From DASQYE01 sp036389315 (GTDB taxonomy: Bacteria; Acidobacteriota; Blastocatellia; Pyrinomonadales; Pyrinomonadaceae), in contig DASVQF010000016.1 in the NCBI GenBank assembly GCA_036389315.1, positions 85,726 to 149,725 of the forward strand: a stretch of 64,000 nucleotides of DNA, given 5' to 3'. Numbering within the stretch: position 1 is the stretch's first letter; each line of letters begins with the position of its first letter. Both the position numbers and the translations under genes were made by a program. Under the pieces are notes generated by a model. That model was not told where the DNA came from and did not search any database. It saw nothing but the letters and a program-made list of their open reading frames with translations. Of this stretch, positions 35,916-44,761 are shown piece after piece.

Positions 35916-38582
35916 ATGAGATTAGACAAGATCAGGGCTCTGCCCGGCCCGAACATCCACAGTCATGGGCCGGTGCTTGTCGCGCGCATCTATCTTGAAG
36001 ATTTGACCGATAAGGAGAGCCGCGAGATTCCCGGCTTCAACGAAAGATTGCTCTCTTGCCTGCCCGGCCTCATAGAACATCGCTGCTCGCGCGAGCGCCG
36101 GGGCGGGTTTGTCGAGCGGCTTCACGAAGGAACCTACTTCGCGCACATCACGGAGCACGTCGCGCTTGAGCTGTCGGAACATGCGGGCATCCCCGCCTCC
36201 TTCGGCAAGGCGCGCTGGGAGGCAGACCCGGGTTGTTACAACGTCGTCATCGAGTACACGGCAGAGCACGGCTCGCGCTACCTGCTGCAACTGGCCGTCG
36301 ATCTGGTGGGCGCGCTGGTCAGAGACGAGCCGTTTCCGCTTGAGGAACGACTGAGTGAATGCCGCCGCATCGTCGCCGACACGGAGCTTGGCCCAAGCAC
36401 GCGCGCCATCGTTGACGCGGCGGTCGCGCGCGGCATTCCCTACTTTCGTATCGGCGATGCGAGCCTGGTGCAGCTCGGCTACGGGCGAAATCGCAAGCAC
36501 ATACAGGCGGCCATCTGCGATGAGACGCGCGCCGTCGCCGTCGAGGTCGCGGGCGATAAAGAGCTGACCAAGACCTTGCTCGATCAGGTTTCCATCCCTG
36601 TGCCACGCGGCATCACTACGAAGAGTTGGGCCGAAGCCGTGGACGCGCTTGAGCGCATAGGGCCGCCCGTGGTCGTCAAGCCTCTGGACGGGCGACAGGG
36701 CAAAGGCGTCTCGCTCAATCTGACTACGCCGGAAGAGGTGGCGCACGCCTTTCACATCGCCGCCGCCTATTCCGATCACGTCCTCGTCGAAGAGCTTTAC
36801 ACGGGGCGTAACTATCGCGTGCTCGTCGTCGGCGACCGCATGGTCGCGGCCAGCGAGCGTTTTCCCTGCCACGTCATCGGGGACGGGCGTCACACCATCG
36901 CAGAGCTGATAGAGATTGCTAACAGTGACCCGCGCCGTGGCGAGGGGCACGAGAAGCCTCTGACGAAGATCGTGCTGGACGATGTGATTATGGCTCACCT
37001 GGAGAAGGTCGGCCTGACGCTCGATCACATTCCGCCCGACGGCGAAGTGACCGTCCTGCGCGAAGGCATAAACCTTTCGACCGGAGGGACGGCCGCTGAC
37101 GTGACAGACATCGTGCACCCGAGCGTGGCGCGCATGTGCGAGCGCGCCGCGCGCGTCATAGGCATGGACGTGTGCGGCGTAGACCTCGTGCTCAAGGACA
37201 TCTCAGCGCCACTGACGCGAGGCAGCGGCGGCATCATAGAGCTTAACGCTTCCCCTGGCCTGCGCATGCATCTCTATCCGAGCGAGGGACGCGCGCGCGC
37301 GGTCGGCGCGGCGATTGTGGACTTGATGTATCCGGAGGGGACGACGGCGCGCATACCGCTCATCTCCATTACGGGGACGAACGGCAAGACGACCGTCACG
37401 CGCATGATCTCGCACGTCATCGGCGAGGCCAGCAAAGTGACGGTCGGCATGACGACCACGGACGGCATCTACATCAATGGTGAGCGCATAGTCGAAGGCG
37501 ACACTACGGGGCCGCATTCGGCCCGCACGGTGCTTGCAGACCCGTCTGTGGACGTGGCCGTGCTTGAGACTGCGCGAGGCGGCATTGCGCGTCGGGGCTT
37601 GGGCTACGACTGGTCTGACATTGGCGTGATGACCAACATTGGCCCAGACCACATCGGACAGGACGGCATCCGCAACGTCGAAGACCTAGTCTACATCAAG
37701 TCGCTCGTGGCCGAGCGGGTGCGCGAGGGCGGCACGCTCATACTCAATGCCGACGACGAGCACCTGTCGCGCCTCGCGGACGAACCGCGCGTGAGTCGTA
37801 CTCCGAAGCAGGTCGTCTACTTCTCGCTGCACGAGAACAGCCTGGTCGTCAGGGCTCATCTGGACGGCGGCACTGCCTACTACCTCAAGGGCGGCTGGCT
37901 TACGGAAGCGCGCGCTCAAGCGGAAGAGCGTGTCGTCGAGGCCGAAGCGATTCCGGCGACGCTCGGCGGCGCTGCCGAGTTTCAGATAGCCAACGCCCTG
38001 GCCGCCCTGGCCGCCTGTCGCGCCTACGGCCTCAGCACAGAGCAGGTGGCATCCGCTCTGAAGAGTTTCCGTAATGACGTAGCGGACAATCCGGGCAGAA
38101 CCAACCTCTACCGCACTGCCACGGGCGGCTACGTGCTGCTCGATTACGGCCACAACCCGGACGCCTTCAAAGCCATCTGCCGCATGGCTTCGCTCTGGAA
38201 GGGGCAAAGGGTGACGGGCATTATAGGCGTGCCGGGAGACCGCGACGACACGGTCATAGAAGAGGCTGCGCGCGTCGCCGCTCACGACTTCAATCGCCTG
38301 GTCATCAAGGAAGACAAAGACCTGCGAGGGCGTCGCCCGGGCGAGGTGGCGGAAATGCTGTGCCGTGCGGTGCAGGCGGAGGTCGCCGGGCGCGAGTGCA
38401 GAACTGTGCTCGACGAGACGGAGGCGCTCACGCAGGGGCTTGCACAGACGGGAGAGGGCGACGTGCTCGTCATGTTCTATGACACGCTCGCGCCCGTGCT
38501 CGCAATCCTCGAACGCTCGGGCGCGCAGCCTGCCTCGACCGTCGAGCTGGCGACCGTACACCGCTCCGCCGCCACGGCCTGA
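35916..38582 (+). CDS. cphA: Cyanophycin synthetase
   Basis: An 888-residue enzyme that builds cyanophycin (poly-Asp backbone with Arg side chains) from Asp, Arg and ATP. Three parts are visible: an N-terminal domain (about 1-160), an ATP-grasp domain (about 210-480; VVVKPLDGRQGKGVSLNL, ELNASPGLRMHLYPSEG), and a Mur-ligase-like domain with Walker A near residue 487 (ITGTNGKTT) and ARGGIARRGLGYDWSDIGVMTNIGPDH. Length and order match CphA1. The start sits two bases after the second cyanophycinase stop. Together the locus encodes both synthesis and the first degradation step, as in bacterial nitrogen-storage systems; no isoaspartyl dipeptidase gene is present in the window. Confidence 0.96.
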   Translation: MRLDKIRALPGPNIHSHGPVLVARIYLEDLTDKESREIPGFNERLLSCLPGLIEHRCSRERRGGFVERLHEGTYFAHITEHVALELSEHAGIPASFGKARWEADPGCYNVVIEYTAEHGSRYLLQLAVDLVGALVRDEPFPLEERLSECRRIVADTELGPSTRAIVDAAVARGIPYFRIGDASLVQLGYGRNRKHIQAAICDETRAVAVEVAGDKELTKTLLDQVSIPVPRGITTKSWAEAVDALERIGPPVVVKPLDGRQGKGVSLNLTTPEEVAHAFHIAAAYSDHVLVEELYTGRNYRVLVVGDRMVAASERFPCHVIGDGRHTIAELIEIANSDPRRGEGHEKPLTKIVLDDVIMAHLEKVGLTLDHIPPDGEVTVLREGINLSTGGTAADVTDIVHPSVARMCERAARVIGMDVCGVDLVLKDISAPLTRGSGGIIELNASPGLRMHLYPSEGRARAVGAAIVDLMYPEGTTARIPLISITGTNGKTTVTRMISHVIGEASKVTVGMTTTDGIYINGERIVEGDTTGPHSARTVLADPSVDVAVLETARGGIARRGLGYDWSDIGVMTNIGPDHIGQDGIRNVEDLVYIKSLVAERVREGGTLILNADDEHLSRLADEPRVSRTPKQVVYFSLHENSLVVRAHLDGGTAYYLKGGWLTEARAQAEERVVEAEAIPATLGGAAEFQIANALAALAACRAYGLSTEQVASALKSFRNDVADNPGRTNLYRTATGGYVLLDYGHNPDAFKAICRMASLWKGQRVTGIIGVPGDRDDTVIEEAARVAAHDFNRLVIKEDKDLRGRRPGEVAEMLCRAVQAEVAGRECRTVLDETEALTQGLAQTGEGDVLVMFYDTLAPVLAILERSGAQPASTVELATVHRSAATA

Positions 38583-38605
38583 GCGCGGGGAAACGTTGAC
38601 CGCTT

Positions 38606-39163
38606 ATGACGAGAAAACACGGGCCCTGGACGATCTGCGGGTCGGTCGAGAAATACCGCAACCAATTTATCGAAGTCATAGAGGATCAGGTGATCGAGCC
38701 CGGCGGAGAGCCCGGCTCCTATGCCGTGGTGCGTATGAAGCCGGGCGTCTCAGTCCTCGCCCTGGACGAGGGCGGGACGCTTTACCTGACCAGGCAGTTC
38801 CGCTACGCCGCCGGGCGCGAGAGCGTAGAGGCCGTGAGCGGCGGACGTGACGAGCACGAGGCGGCGCGCGATGCTGCCCGCAGAGAGCTGCGCGAAGAGC
38901 TTGGAATAGAGGCCGAGGAGTGGACTGAGCTGGGAGTGATTGACCTGGACACTTCAATCGTCAATTGTCGCGCGCACCTGTTTCTCGCCCGCCGTCTGAA
39001 ATTCTCAGAGAAGGACGAGGACGCGACTGAAGAGATCGAGCCGGTGCGCCTCGCGCTCGCCGAGGCCGTCGGCTGGGTGATGGAGAGCCGTATCACTCAT
39101 GGGCCAACCTGCGCGCTCATTCTCAAGGCGGCCCGTCTCTTGTCTGGGGGCGGGGGGCTGTGA
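38606..39163 (+). CDS. Nudix hydrolase (ADP-ribose pyrophosphatase-like)
   Basis: A 185-residue protein with a complete Nudix box, G-x5-E-x7-REUxEExGU, in GRDEHEAARDAARRELREELGI, preceded by the ADP-ribose-pyrophosphatase-type segment VLALDEGGTLYLTRQFRYAAGRESVEAVSGG. It should hydrolyse a nucleoside diphosphate linked to another moiety. It starts 24 bases after cphA and is probably in the same operon, though no functional link to cyanophycin is known. Confidence 0.9.
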   Translation: MTRKHGPWTICGSVEKYRNQFIEVIEDQVIEPGGEPGSYAVVRMKPGVSVLALDEGGTLYLTRQFRYAAGRESVEAVSGGRDEHEAARDAARRELREELGIEAEEWTELGVIDLDTSIVNCRAHLFLARRLKFSEKDEDATEEIEPVRLALAEAVGWVMESRITHGPTCALILKAARLLSGGGGL

Positions 39164-39272
39164 TAAGTTTCCTCGCATAAGTAAGCCGGGTTTTGCGCTC
39201 TCGACTTTCCACCTGACTCCATACATATCGCTATATTTTGTTAACCCGAGAAGGTGGAGGAATTAAAGATTC

Positions 39273-39626
39273 ATGGAAGTTAAGAGACCTGCATCCGCTA
39301 AGAGCGGACGCACGTTCGATGGAGCCTATGGGTTTTCGTTCGCGATTGGCCTCGGCCTGGTACTCTTTATCGCCGGCCTCGTCCTGAGCCTGACTCTGGG
39401 CGAAGGCTCCGGCACGGGACTGCTCTTCGGCATTCCGCTGCTCCTGGCCGGATTGATTCTTCCTCTCTTCATGATGCGCGACATCTTTACCGGGCACAAT
39501 GTCGAGAGCACCTGTCCCAGTTGCGGGACATCCATTAAGACCTCGGACGCGACCATCAGGCTGAACTGCCCCGGCTGCAACCGGCAACTCCTGGTTCAGG
39601 GCGACAAGTTCACCCTGGTGAAGTAG
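39273..39626 (+). CDS. Small membrane protein with C-terminal zinc ribbon
   Basis: A 117-residue protein: two hydrophobic helices (about 21-45 and 49-68) and a C-terminal zinc ribbon with two CxxC pairs (CPSCG and CPGCN). GGTGGAGGAA lies about 12 bases upstream. The function is unknown. It is the last plus-strand gene before a bidirectional terminator. Confidence 0.8.
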   Translation: MEVKRPASAKSGRTFDGAYGFSFAIGLGLVLFIAGLVLSLTLGEGSGTGLLFGIPLLLAGLILPLFMMRDIFTGHNVESTCPSCGTSIKTSDATIRLNCPGCNRQLLVQGDKFTLVK

Positions 39627-39722
39627 GCCGCTCGGCCCCCCTAAAGCTCAACCGCGACACTCCAAAGCGTCAACGCTCGCGTGCGCCGGAGTGTGCCTCG
39701 GAAGCGGTCTCAAAGCAGGCCG

Positions 39723-39773
39723 AAAAATAGCAGAGGCTTCAGAAATCTTCTTTCTGAAGCCTCTGCTATTTTT
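39723..39773. terminator. Bidirectional rho-independent terminator between cyanophycin and respiratory blocks
   Basis: A 23-bp perfect stem (39723-39745 with 39751-39773) and 5-base loop, with A5 on the left flank and T run on the right, so it provides a U-tract for transcripts arriving from either side. It separates the plus-strand unit ending at 39626 from the minus-strand oxidase operon ending at 39807. Confidence 0.92.
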
Positions 39774-39806
39774 TTGGTTTCGATCTTGCGGGCCCCCTGG
39801 CCCACT

Positions 39807-40145
39807 CTACTTAAGGCGCTCGTTCCGGGCGGGCGGCTGCTCGGTGGTGAGCGGGGGTCTGGTCGCGTAATCGCTGAAGGTGAGGGCGAACATGATCCCG
39901 ATCCAGAAGAAGCCGGAGACGACTATTACCCAGATGAGGCGCGAGCTGTAGCGGACGTGCATGAAGTAGAGCACGACGAGCGTCGCCTTAATCACCGCGA
40001 TGGTCAGGGCGATGACCGTGTTCGCGCCGTGAAACAGCACGTTGTCCAGGTCTTTATTGGCGACCCACACGGTCAGCAGCGTCCCGACCATCAACGCGCC
40101 GAAGATCACAAAGTAGACCCGCCTTGAAACGATATGCTCAGACAT
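39807..40145 (-). CDS. ctaF: Cytochrome c oxidase subunit IV (prokaryotic type)
   Basis: A 112-residue protein with three membrane helices (about 9-28, 37-60, 65-90) and the family pattern VIALTIAVIKATLVVLYFMHVRYSS. It is the small accessory subunit of caa3-type oxidases. It is 15 bases downstream of subunit III and ends the operon. Confidence 0.88.
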   Translation of the reverse strand: MSEHIVSRRVYFVIFGALMVGTLLTVWVANKDLDNVLFHGANTVIALTIAVIKATLVVLYFMHVRYSSRLIWVIVVSGFFWIGIMFALTFSDYATRPPLTTEQPPARNERLK

Positions 40146-40160
40146 AAGCGATGCGCCCCT

Positions 40161-40886
40161 TCAGTGTCCGCCGCCGACGTGCCTGCCCAACAGGTACAGC
40201 AGCGGAAAGAGAAATATCCAGACGATGTCAACGAAGTGCCAGTAGAGACCTGAAATCTCCACGGGCGCGTGATACTCGGGCGAGAAGCGGCCGCGCCAGG
40301 CATGATAGAGGAGCCAGGTCATAATCCCCAGCCCGATGATCATGTGCAGCGCGTGCAGGCCCGTCATCGCGAAATATATCCAGTAGAACATCTGCAAGTG
40401 CTGCTCTGCGACGCCGTGCGGAAGCTCGCCTTCCCACTTGAACATGCCCGCTGCGGGAATCAGGTGATCGCGGTACTTGTCGTAATACTCTATGGCCTTG
40501 ATGACGAGAAAGGTCGTGCCGAGCAGCATCGTCGCGATGATGAAGAAGACCTGCGCGCGACGCACTCCGGTCTGCGCATAGAAGACTGCGAGCGCCATCG
40601 TCAAAGAGCTGACGATCAGCACGACCGTATTGATCGCCCCCATCGTGAGATTGAGGTGGTTGCTCGCGGCCGCGAACGCCGCCGGGTACTGCGCGCGGTA
40701 GAGCGTGTAGGCCAGAAAGAGCCCGCCGAAGAACATCACTTCCTGGATGAGAAAAACCCACATCCCGAGGTTGCCCGCCTCGCGCTGCTGCTCCATGTTG
40801 TCGAAATGGTGCTGCAAGGCTGAGTGCGCCGAATCGTGCGCCCCGTGTGCTCCCGTGTGCGCTGCGTCCATGTGACTCGTAGCCAA
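40161..40886 (-). CDS. ctaE: Cytochrome c oxidase subunit III
   Basis: A 241-residue membrane protein with about five helices and the family landmarks NLGMWVFLIQEVMFFGGLFLAYTLYR, FYWIYFAMTGLHALHMIIGLGIM and YWHFVDIVWIFLFPLLYLLG. A His-rich N-terminal head precedes the first helix. It supports the stability of subunit I and proton uptake. Located 27 bases after subunit I in the oxidase operon. Confidence 0.94.
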   Translation of the reverse strand: MATSHMDAAHTGAHGAHDSAHSALQHHFDNMEQQREAGNLGMWVFLIQEVMFFGGLFLAYTLYRAQYPAAFAAASNHLNLTMGAINTVVLIVSSLTMALAVFYAQTGVRRAQVFFIIATMLLGTTFLVIKAIEYYDKYRDHLIPAAGMFKWEGELPHGVAEQHLQMFYWIYFAMTGLHALHMIIGLGIMTWLLYHAWRGRFSPEYHAPVEISGLYWHFVDIVWIFLFPLLYLLGRHVGGGH

Positions 40887-40913
40887 TTTTTTATTCCCCC
40901 CAATCTAATCTTC

Positions 40914-42611
40914 TCAAACGGTGGCGGGCGGATAGTCGGGTCGGTCGCCGGGCTCGAACTTGCCTATGACCTGCAACTCTTCGGGCGGCGCAAACTCGTA
41001 GGCTTCCCACGTGACGACGGGCGTGACCTCGAAGTTCTCGGTCGGCGGCGGCGAGGCCGTGCGCCATTCAAGGCCCGGCAGCATCCAGGGGTTAGCAGCC
41101 GCCACTCGCCCGTAGCGCATAGACCAGATCAAGTAGATCATAGGCATCAGCACGCCGAGGCCCAGTATGGACGCGCCGGCCGAACTCATCACGTTCAAGA
41201 CCTGGAACTCCGGAGCGTACATGTGATAGCGGCGCGGCATCCCCATGTAGCCCAAAAGGAACTGCGGGAAGAAGGTCAGGTTGAAGCCGACGAAGACCAC
41301 CAGGGCCGCGAACCTGCCCCACCCTTCCGGATACATGCGCCCCGAAATCTTCGGCCACCAGTAGTGCAGGCCGCCCAGGTAACCCATCAGCGTGCCGCCC
41401 ACCATCACGTAATGAAAGTGCGCGACCACAAAGTAAGTGTCGTGCACGTGTACGTCCAATCCCATCGCCGCCAGAAACAGTCCGGTCATCCCGCCGATGG
41501 TAAATAGCCCGATGAAGCCCAAAGCGTAGAGCATGGGCGTGTCGTAAGAGATCGAAGACTGGTAGAGCGTCGCCGTCCAGTTGAAGACCTTGACGGCCGA
41601 AGGGATGGCTACGGCAAATGACAGAAACGAGAAGACCATCCCGGCGTAGAGCGACTGGCTGGACACAAACATGTGATGCCCCCAGACGAGAAAGCCGAAG
41701 ACCGCAATCGCGATGCTCGAAAAGGCCACGAAGCTGTAGCCGAAAATATTCTTTCGGGAAAAATTGGCGATCAACTCGCTGATGACGCCCATCGAGGGCA
41801 GAATCATGATGTAGACCGCCGGGTGCGAGTAGAACCAGAACATGTGCTGGAACAAGACGGGATCGCCGCCGAGTTGCGGGTCGAAGATGCCTATGCGAGC
41901 GGTGCGCTCAAGGGCCAGCAGCAGCACCGTGATGGCGATGACGGGCGTGCCCAAGATCATAACCAGGCTCGTCGCGTAATGCGACCAGATGAAGAGCGGC
42001 AGGCGAAACCAGGTCATGCCCGGGGCCCGCATCGTGTGAATCGTGACGATGAAATTAAGCCCCGTCAGGATCGAAGAGAATCCGTTGATGAAAACGCCCA
42101 AGCCTGCCAGCGTGACGTAAGAGTTAGAGTAGGTCGTGCTGTAGGGCGCATAAAACGTCCATCCGGTATCGACGCCGCCGCTCACCAGGGCCCACAGCGT
42201 AAAGATGCCGCCGACGACGTAGACGTACCAGCTCAGCAGGTTGATTTTCGGGAAGGCAAGGTCTTTCGCGCCGATCATAATCGGTACGAGAAAGTTCCCG
42301 AGCACGGCCGGGATGGCCGGTATCAGGAAGAAGAAGACCATCAGGATGCCGTGCTGCGTAAAGACCTTGTTGTAGGTGTTGGACTCGACCAGATCGCCCT
42401 GCGGCGTCAACAGCTCAAGGCGAATCGCCATCGCGTAGATGCCGCCCAGCAGGAAGAAGAGCGTCACCGAGCCCAGATAGAGCAGGGCTATGCGCTTGTG
42501 GTCTTTGGTCAGGAGCCAGGACGCTATGCCGTAACGCGCGTTCAGGTAGTTGACGCGGTAATTGGTCGGCGTGACCGGCTCGAACGGTGCTGATGTTGTT
42601 CTTGTATCCAT
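40914..42611 (-). CDS. ctaD: Cytochrome c oxidase subunit I (A2-type heme-copper oxidase)
   Basis: A 565-residue catalytic subunit with 12 expected membrane helices. Seen: the heme a ligand region FTQHGILMVFFF, the copper-B His pair in WGHHMFVSSQS, and the second heme region DTYFVVAHFHYVMVGG. The D-channel position reads YSHPAVY (Tyr261) in place of the HPEVY of mitochondrial-type enzymes, which is the signature of the A2 subfamily found in caa3 oxidases. It reduces oxygen to water and pumps protons across the inner membrane. Confidence 0.97.
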   Translation of the reverse strand: MDTRTTSAPFEPVTPTNYRVNYLNARYGIASWLLTKDHKRIALLYLGSVTLFFLLGGIYAMAIRLELLTPQGDLVESNTYNKVFTQHGILMVFFFLIPAIPAVLGNFLVPIMIGAKDLAFPKINLLSWYVYVVGGIFTLWALVSGGVDTGWTFYAPYSTTYSNSYVTLAGLGVFINGFSSILTGLNFIVTIHTMRAPGMTWFRLPLFIWSHYATSLVMILGTPVIAITVLLLALERTARIGIFDPQLGGDPVLFQHMFWFYSHPAVYIMILPSMGVISELIANFSRKNIFGYSFVAFSSIAIAVFGFLVWGHHMFVSSQSLYAGMVFSFLSFAVAIPSAVKVFNWTATLYQSSISYDTPMLYALGFIGLFTIGGMTGLFLAAMGLDVHVHDTYFVVAHFHYVMVGGTLMGYLGGLHYWWPKISGRMYPEGWGRFAALVVFVGFNLTFFPQFLLGYMGMPRRYHMYAPEFQVLNVMSSAGASILGLGVLMPMIYLIWSMRYGRVAAANPWMLPGLEWRTASPPPTENFEVTPVVTWEAYEFAPPEELQVIGKFEPGDRPDYPPATV

Positions 42612-42617
42612 AGTCTT

Positions 42618-42649
42618 AAAAAAATTATTGCCCGAAAAAAATTATTGCC
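42618..42649. repeat. Direct repeat of A7TTATTGCC in the subunit II-I spacer
   Basis: Two exact 15-base copies (42618-42632 and 42635-42649), period 17, fill the 37-base gap and the second copy runs into the subunit II stop codon. Confidence 0.6.
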
Positions 42650-43764
42650 TACGGCCTGCCGCCGCCCGTGCGCGTCGCAGGCGTCGTGCCCGGGCTCGAT
42701 GCAGGCTTGGGCGGCGTCGCCCCCGACGGATTCGTCTGCTGCGGCCCAGCAGCAGGGGTCGCGGAAGTCGCCGGGCCCGTCTGCGGATTGTTTGAGCGGG
42801 CCGGCGCGCTCGTCTCAATCCCGGAGGTCTTGCCGGGGCTGAGGGATTTGATATAGGAGATGAGCTGTAAGAGCTGCTCCTCGCTCACCTGTCCCTGGAA
42901 GGTGGGCATGATCGGCTGAAAGCCGCGCACAAGCTTGGCGCGCGGATTGAGGATTGACTCTCGGATATAGTCCTCGTTGGCCGTCACGCTCTGCCCGCCG
43001 TCGAGCAGCACCGTGCTGCCCAAGAGCCCCGTGAGCGCGGGCCCACGTCCGCCCGTGCCATCCTCCTTGTGGCAGGAAGCGCAGCCCAGAGTCTCTGTGA
43101 AAAGTCTTTGACCGGCGGCGACGGGAGATTCCTGGTTGGCGTTGCCGCTCAGCCAGTTCTCGTAATCGGACGGTTCCATGACGACCACGGAGCCGGTCAT
43201 CCCTGAGTGGTTAGTGCCGCAATACTCCGCGCAGAAGAGATGATAACGGCCCGGCTTAGTGGCCTCGAACCAGATGTAGGTGTAGCGGCCGGGCACTACG
43301 TCCGACTTGGTGCGAAAGGCCGGGACGTAGAAGCTGTGTATGACATCTTCGGTCGTCATCACGAGCTTGACCTTGCGGCCCACGGGCACGTGCAGCTCGT
43401 TGATCTCTCGCTGTCCCGTGAGGTGCTGGAACTTCCACATCCACTGCTTGCCGACGACGTAGACTTCCAGCGCATCTTTCGGCACATGGTACTGCGTGAC
43501 CACCAGGCTCGCGCCCCAGACGAAGATGCCCATCGAGATGATGAAGGGAATGATCGTCCAGAGCGATTCGAGCTTCAGGGAGCCGGCGATGGGACGCGGA
43601 ATCTCGAAGGGCAACTGGCGGCGATAGCGTATGATGAAGAAGATGATGACGGCCGAGATCAGCAGCACGAAAAAGGTCGTCACGCCGACCATAAAGAGAT
43701 AGAGCGCGTCCACCTGTCCCGAAAAGGTGGAGGCAGAATCCGGAAAAGGAATCCATGACTGCAT
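42649..43764 (-). CDS. ctaC: Cytochrome c oxidase subunit II with fused cytochrome c domain
   Basis: A 371-residue protein. Two N-terminal membrane helices (about 22-45 and 65-85) lead to the CuA domain with CAEYCGTNHSGM and the upstream His in VIHSFYVP. After a linker, a c-type cytochrome domain (about 225-310) has CASCH and a distal Met in FQPIMPTF. This is the caa3 layout. The last 55 residues are a Pro/Thr/Ser/Gly-rich low-complexity tail. No lipobox is seen. It starts five bases after the SCO gene stop. Confidence 0.95.
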   Translation of the reverse strand: MQSWIPFPDSASTFSGQVDALYLFMVGVTTFFVLLISAVIIFFIIRYRRQLPFEIPRPIAGSLKLESLWTIIPFIISMGIFVWGASLVVTQYHVPKDALEVYVVGKQWMWKFQHLTGQREINELHVPVGRKVKLVMTTEDVIHSFYVPAFRTKSDVVPGRYTYIWFEATKPGRYHLFCAEYCGTNHSGMTGSVVVMEPSDYENWLSGNANQESPVAAGQRLFTETLGCASCHKEDGTGGRGPALTGLLGSTVLLDGGQSVTANEDYIRESILNPRAKLVRGFQPIMPTFQGQVSEEQLLQLISYIKSLSPGKTSGIETSAPARSNNPQTGPATSATPAAGPQQTNPSGATPPKPASSPGTTPATRTGGGRP

Positions 43765-43768
43765 GGCC

Positions 43769-44761
43769 TTAAGCTGTTCCTCCTTGATTGAGGCGCGCGT
43801 CCGCCGCTGCCTGAGTCGAACCCGTCCCCCGTCGTCGCAGGAAGAGGAGCAGCGACGCGATGCCCGCCACTGTCAAAGCGCCGCCCCACTTGTAGAGATT
43901 AATCACCCACGCGAATTTGCCCGTCGAAGGATCATAGTGATAGCAGTAGAGCAACAGTTGATCTACGGGCGAGCCGATGCGGCCGGCCGAAGCTTCCACC
44001 AGCGACAGGCGCACATCCCGGGGCGCGTACTCCACGCCGTAAAGGTAGTGCGAGACCTTGCCCTGCGGCGTTAAGACCATAATGCCGGAGGCGTGCGCGA
44101 ACTGACGCGTCTGCTCGTCGTAGGTGTAGCGAAATCCGACCGCCTCCGTCAGGCGCTTAATCTCCGCCTCCTGGCCCACCAGAAAGTGCCAGCCCGCTTC
44201 CGCGCCCGCCCGGTTGAGACTGTGTACATAGCCGTTCTTCTTCTTGCGCGCCAGCTCCGGCCCCTCGCGCGGGTCGAAGCTCACCGTCAGCACATCGTAA
44301 TCCTCTCCGATCTTCAGAGACATGCCCTTCAGGCTTCCCACGAGCGCGTTCAATATCTGGTTACAAAGCATCGGGCATTCGTAGAAAACGAGCGAAAGGA
44401 CGACGGGCCGCCCCGATTTGAAGTAATCGCCGAGTTGTACTCGCCTGCCCTCTGCGTCCGTGAAAGTAGCGTCGAGCGGAAGCTGTGCGCCGAGCTTCTG
44501 ATCTATGCCGACGTTCAGGAGCGCAGGCGGGAGGCCAGTCTGCGGCGGATTGCCGCTCGCATCACGCATGGGCCCATAGCTCGGCACGGGCACGCGCCCC
44601 TGCGCCTGAGCGGAAGGAGAAAGACAGGCAAAAGGCAAAAGTATCGAGGCTAATAATAAGAGCACGCGAAAGGGGCGCGCGCCCGGCGCAAGCGGCTTTG
44701 CTTTCTCCCCGCAGGGGAGCTTTCTGCTGATTGCTGATTGCTGACTGCTTACTAACTTCAT
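43769..44761 (-). CDS. SCO1/SenC copper-chaperone family protein
   Basis: A 330-residue predicted product with the thioredoxin-fold copper-binding motif CPMLC (CxxxC) in LSLVFYECPMLCNQIL, the family landmarks LGDYFKSGRPVVLSLVFYE and DVLTVSFDPREGPE, a downstream His in FAHASGIMVL, and a C-terminal membrane helix (about 285-305). SCO proteins deliver copper to the CuA site of subunit II, whose gene is adjacent. The ATG at 44761 overlaps the preceding stop as ATGA, but its first 35 codons are written mostly by heptamer repeats; the signal peptide (RVLLLLASILLPFACLS) begins later, so the start is uncertain. Confidence 0.87.
   Translation of the reverse strand: MKLVSSQQSAISRKLPCGEKAKPLAPGARPFRVLLLLASILLPFACLSPSAQAQGRVPVPSYGPMRDASGNPPQTGLPPALLNVGIDQKLGAQLPLDATFTDAEGRRVQLGDYFKSGRPVVLSLVFYECPMLCNQILNALVGSLKGMSLKIGEDYDVLTVSFDPREGPELARKKKNGYVHSLNRAGAEAGWHFLVGQEAEIKRLTEAVGFRYTYDEQTRQFAHASGIMVLTPQGKVSHYLYGVEYAPRDVRLSLVEASAGRIGSPVDQLLLYCYHYDPSTGKFAWVINLYKWGGALTVAGIASLLLFLRRRGTGSTQAAADARLNQGGTA
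44620..44752. repeat. Two heptamer tracts inside the SCO N-terminal coding region
   Basis: One tract (44620-44642) is AAAGGCA-type and falls in the signal-peptide codons. The other (44725-44752) is four TGCTGAT/TGCTGAC-type units and encodes QQSAIS-like residues just after the start codon. A short GC-rich palindrome lies between (44706-44720). Confidence 0.6.

Noticed and set aside
41673..42593. 306-codon plus-strand frame opposite oxidase subunit I
   Set aside because: Charged low-information translation opposite a fully conserved membrane protein.
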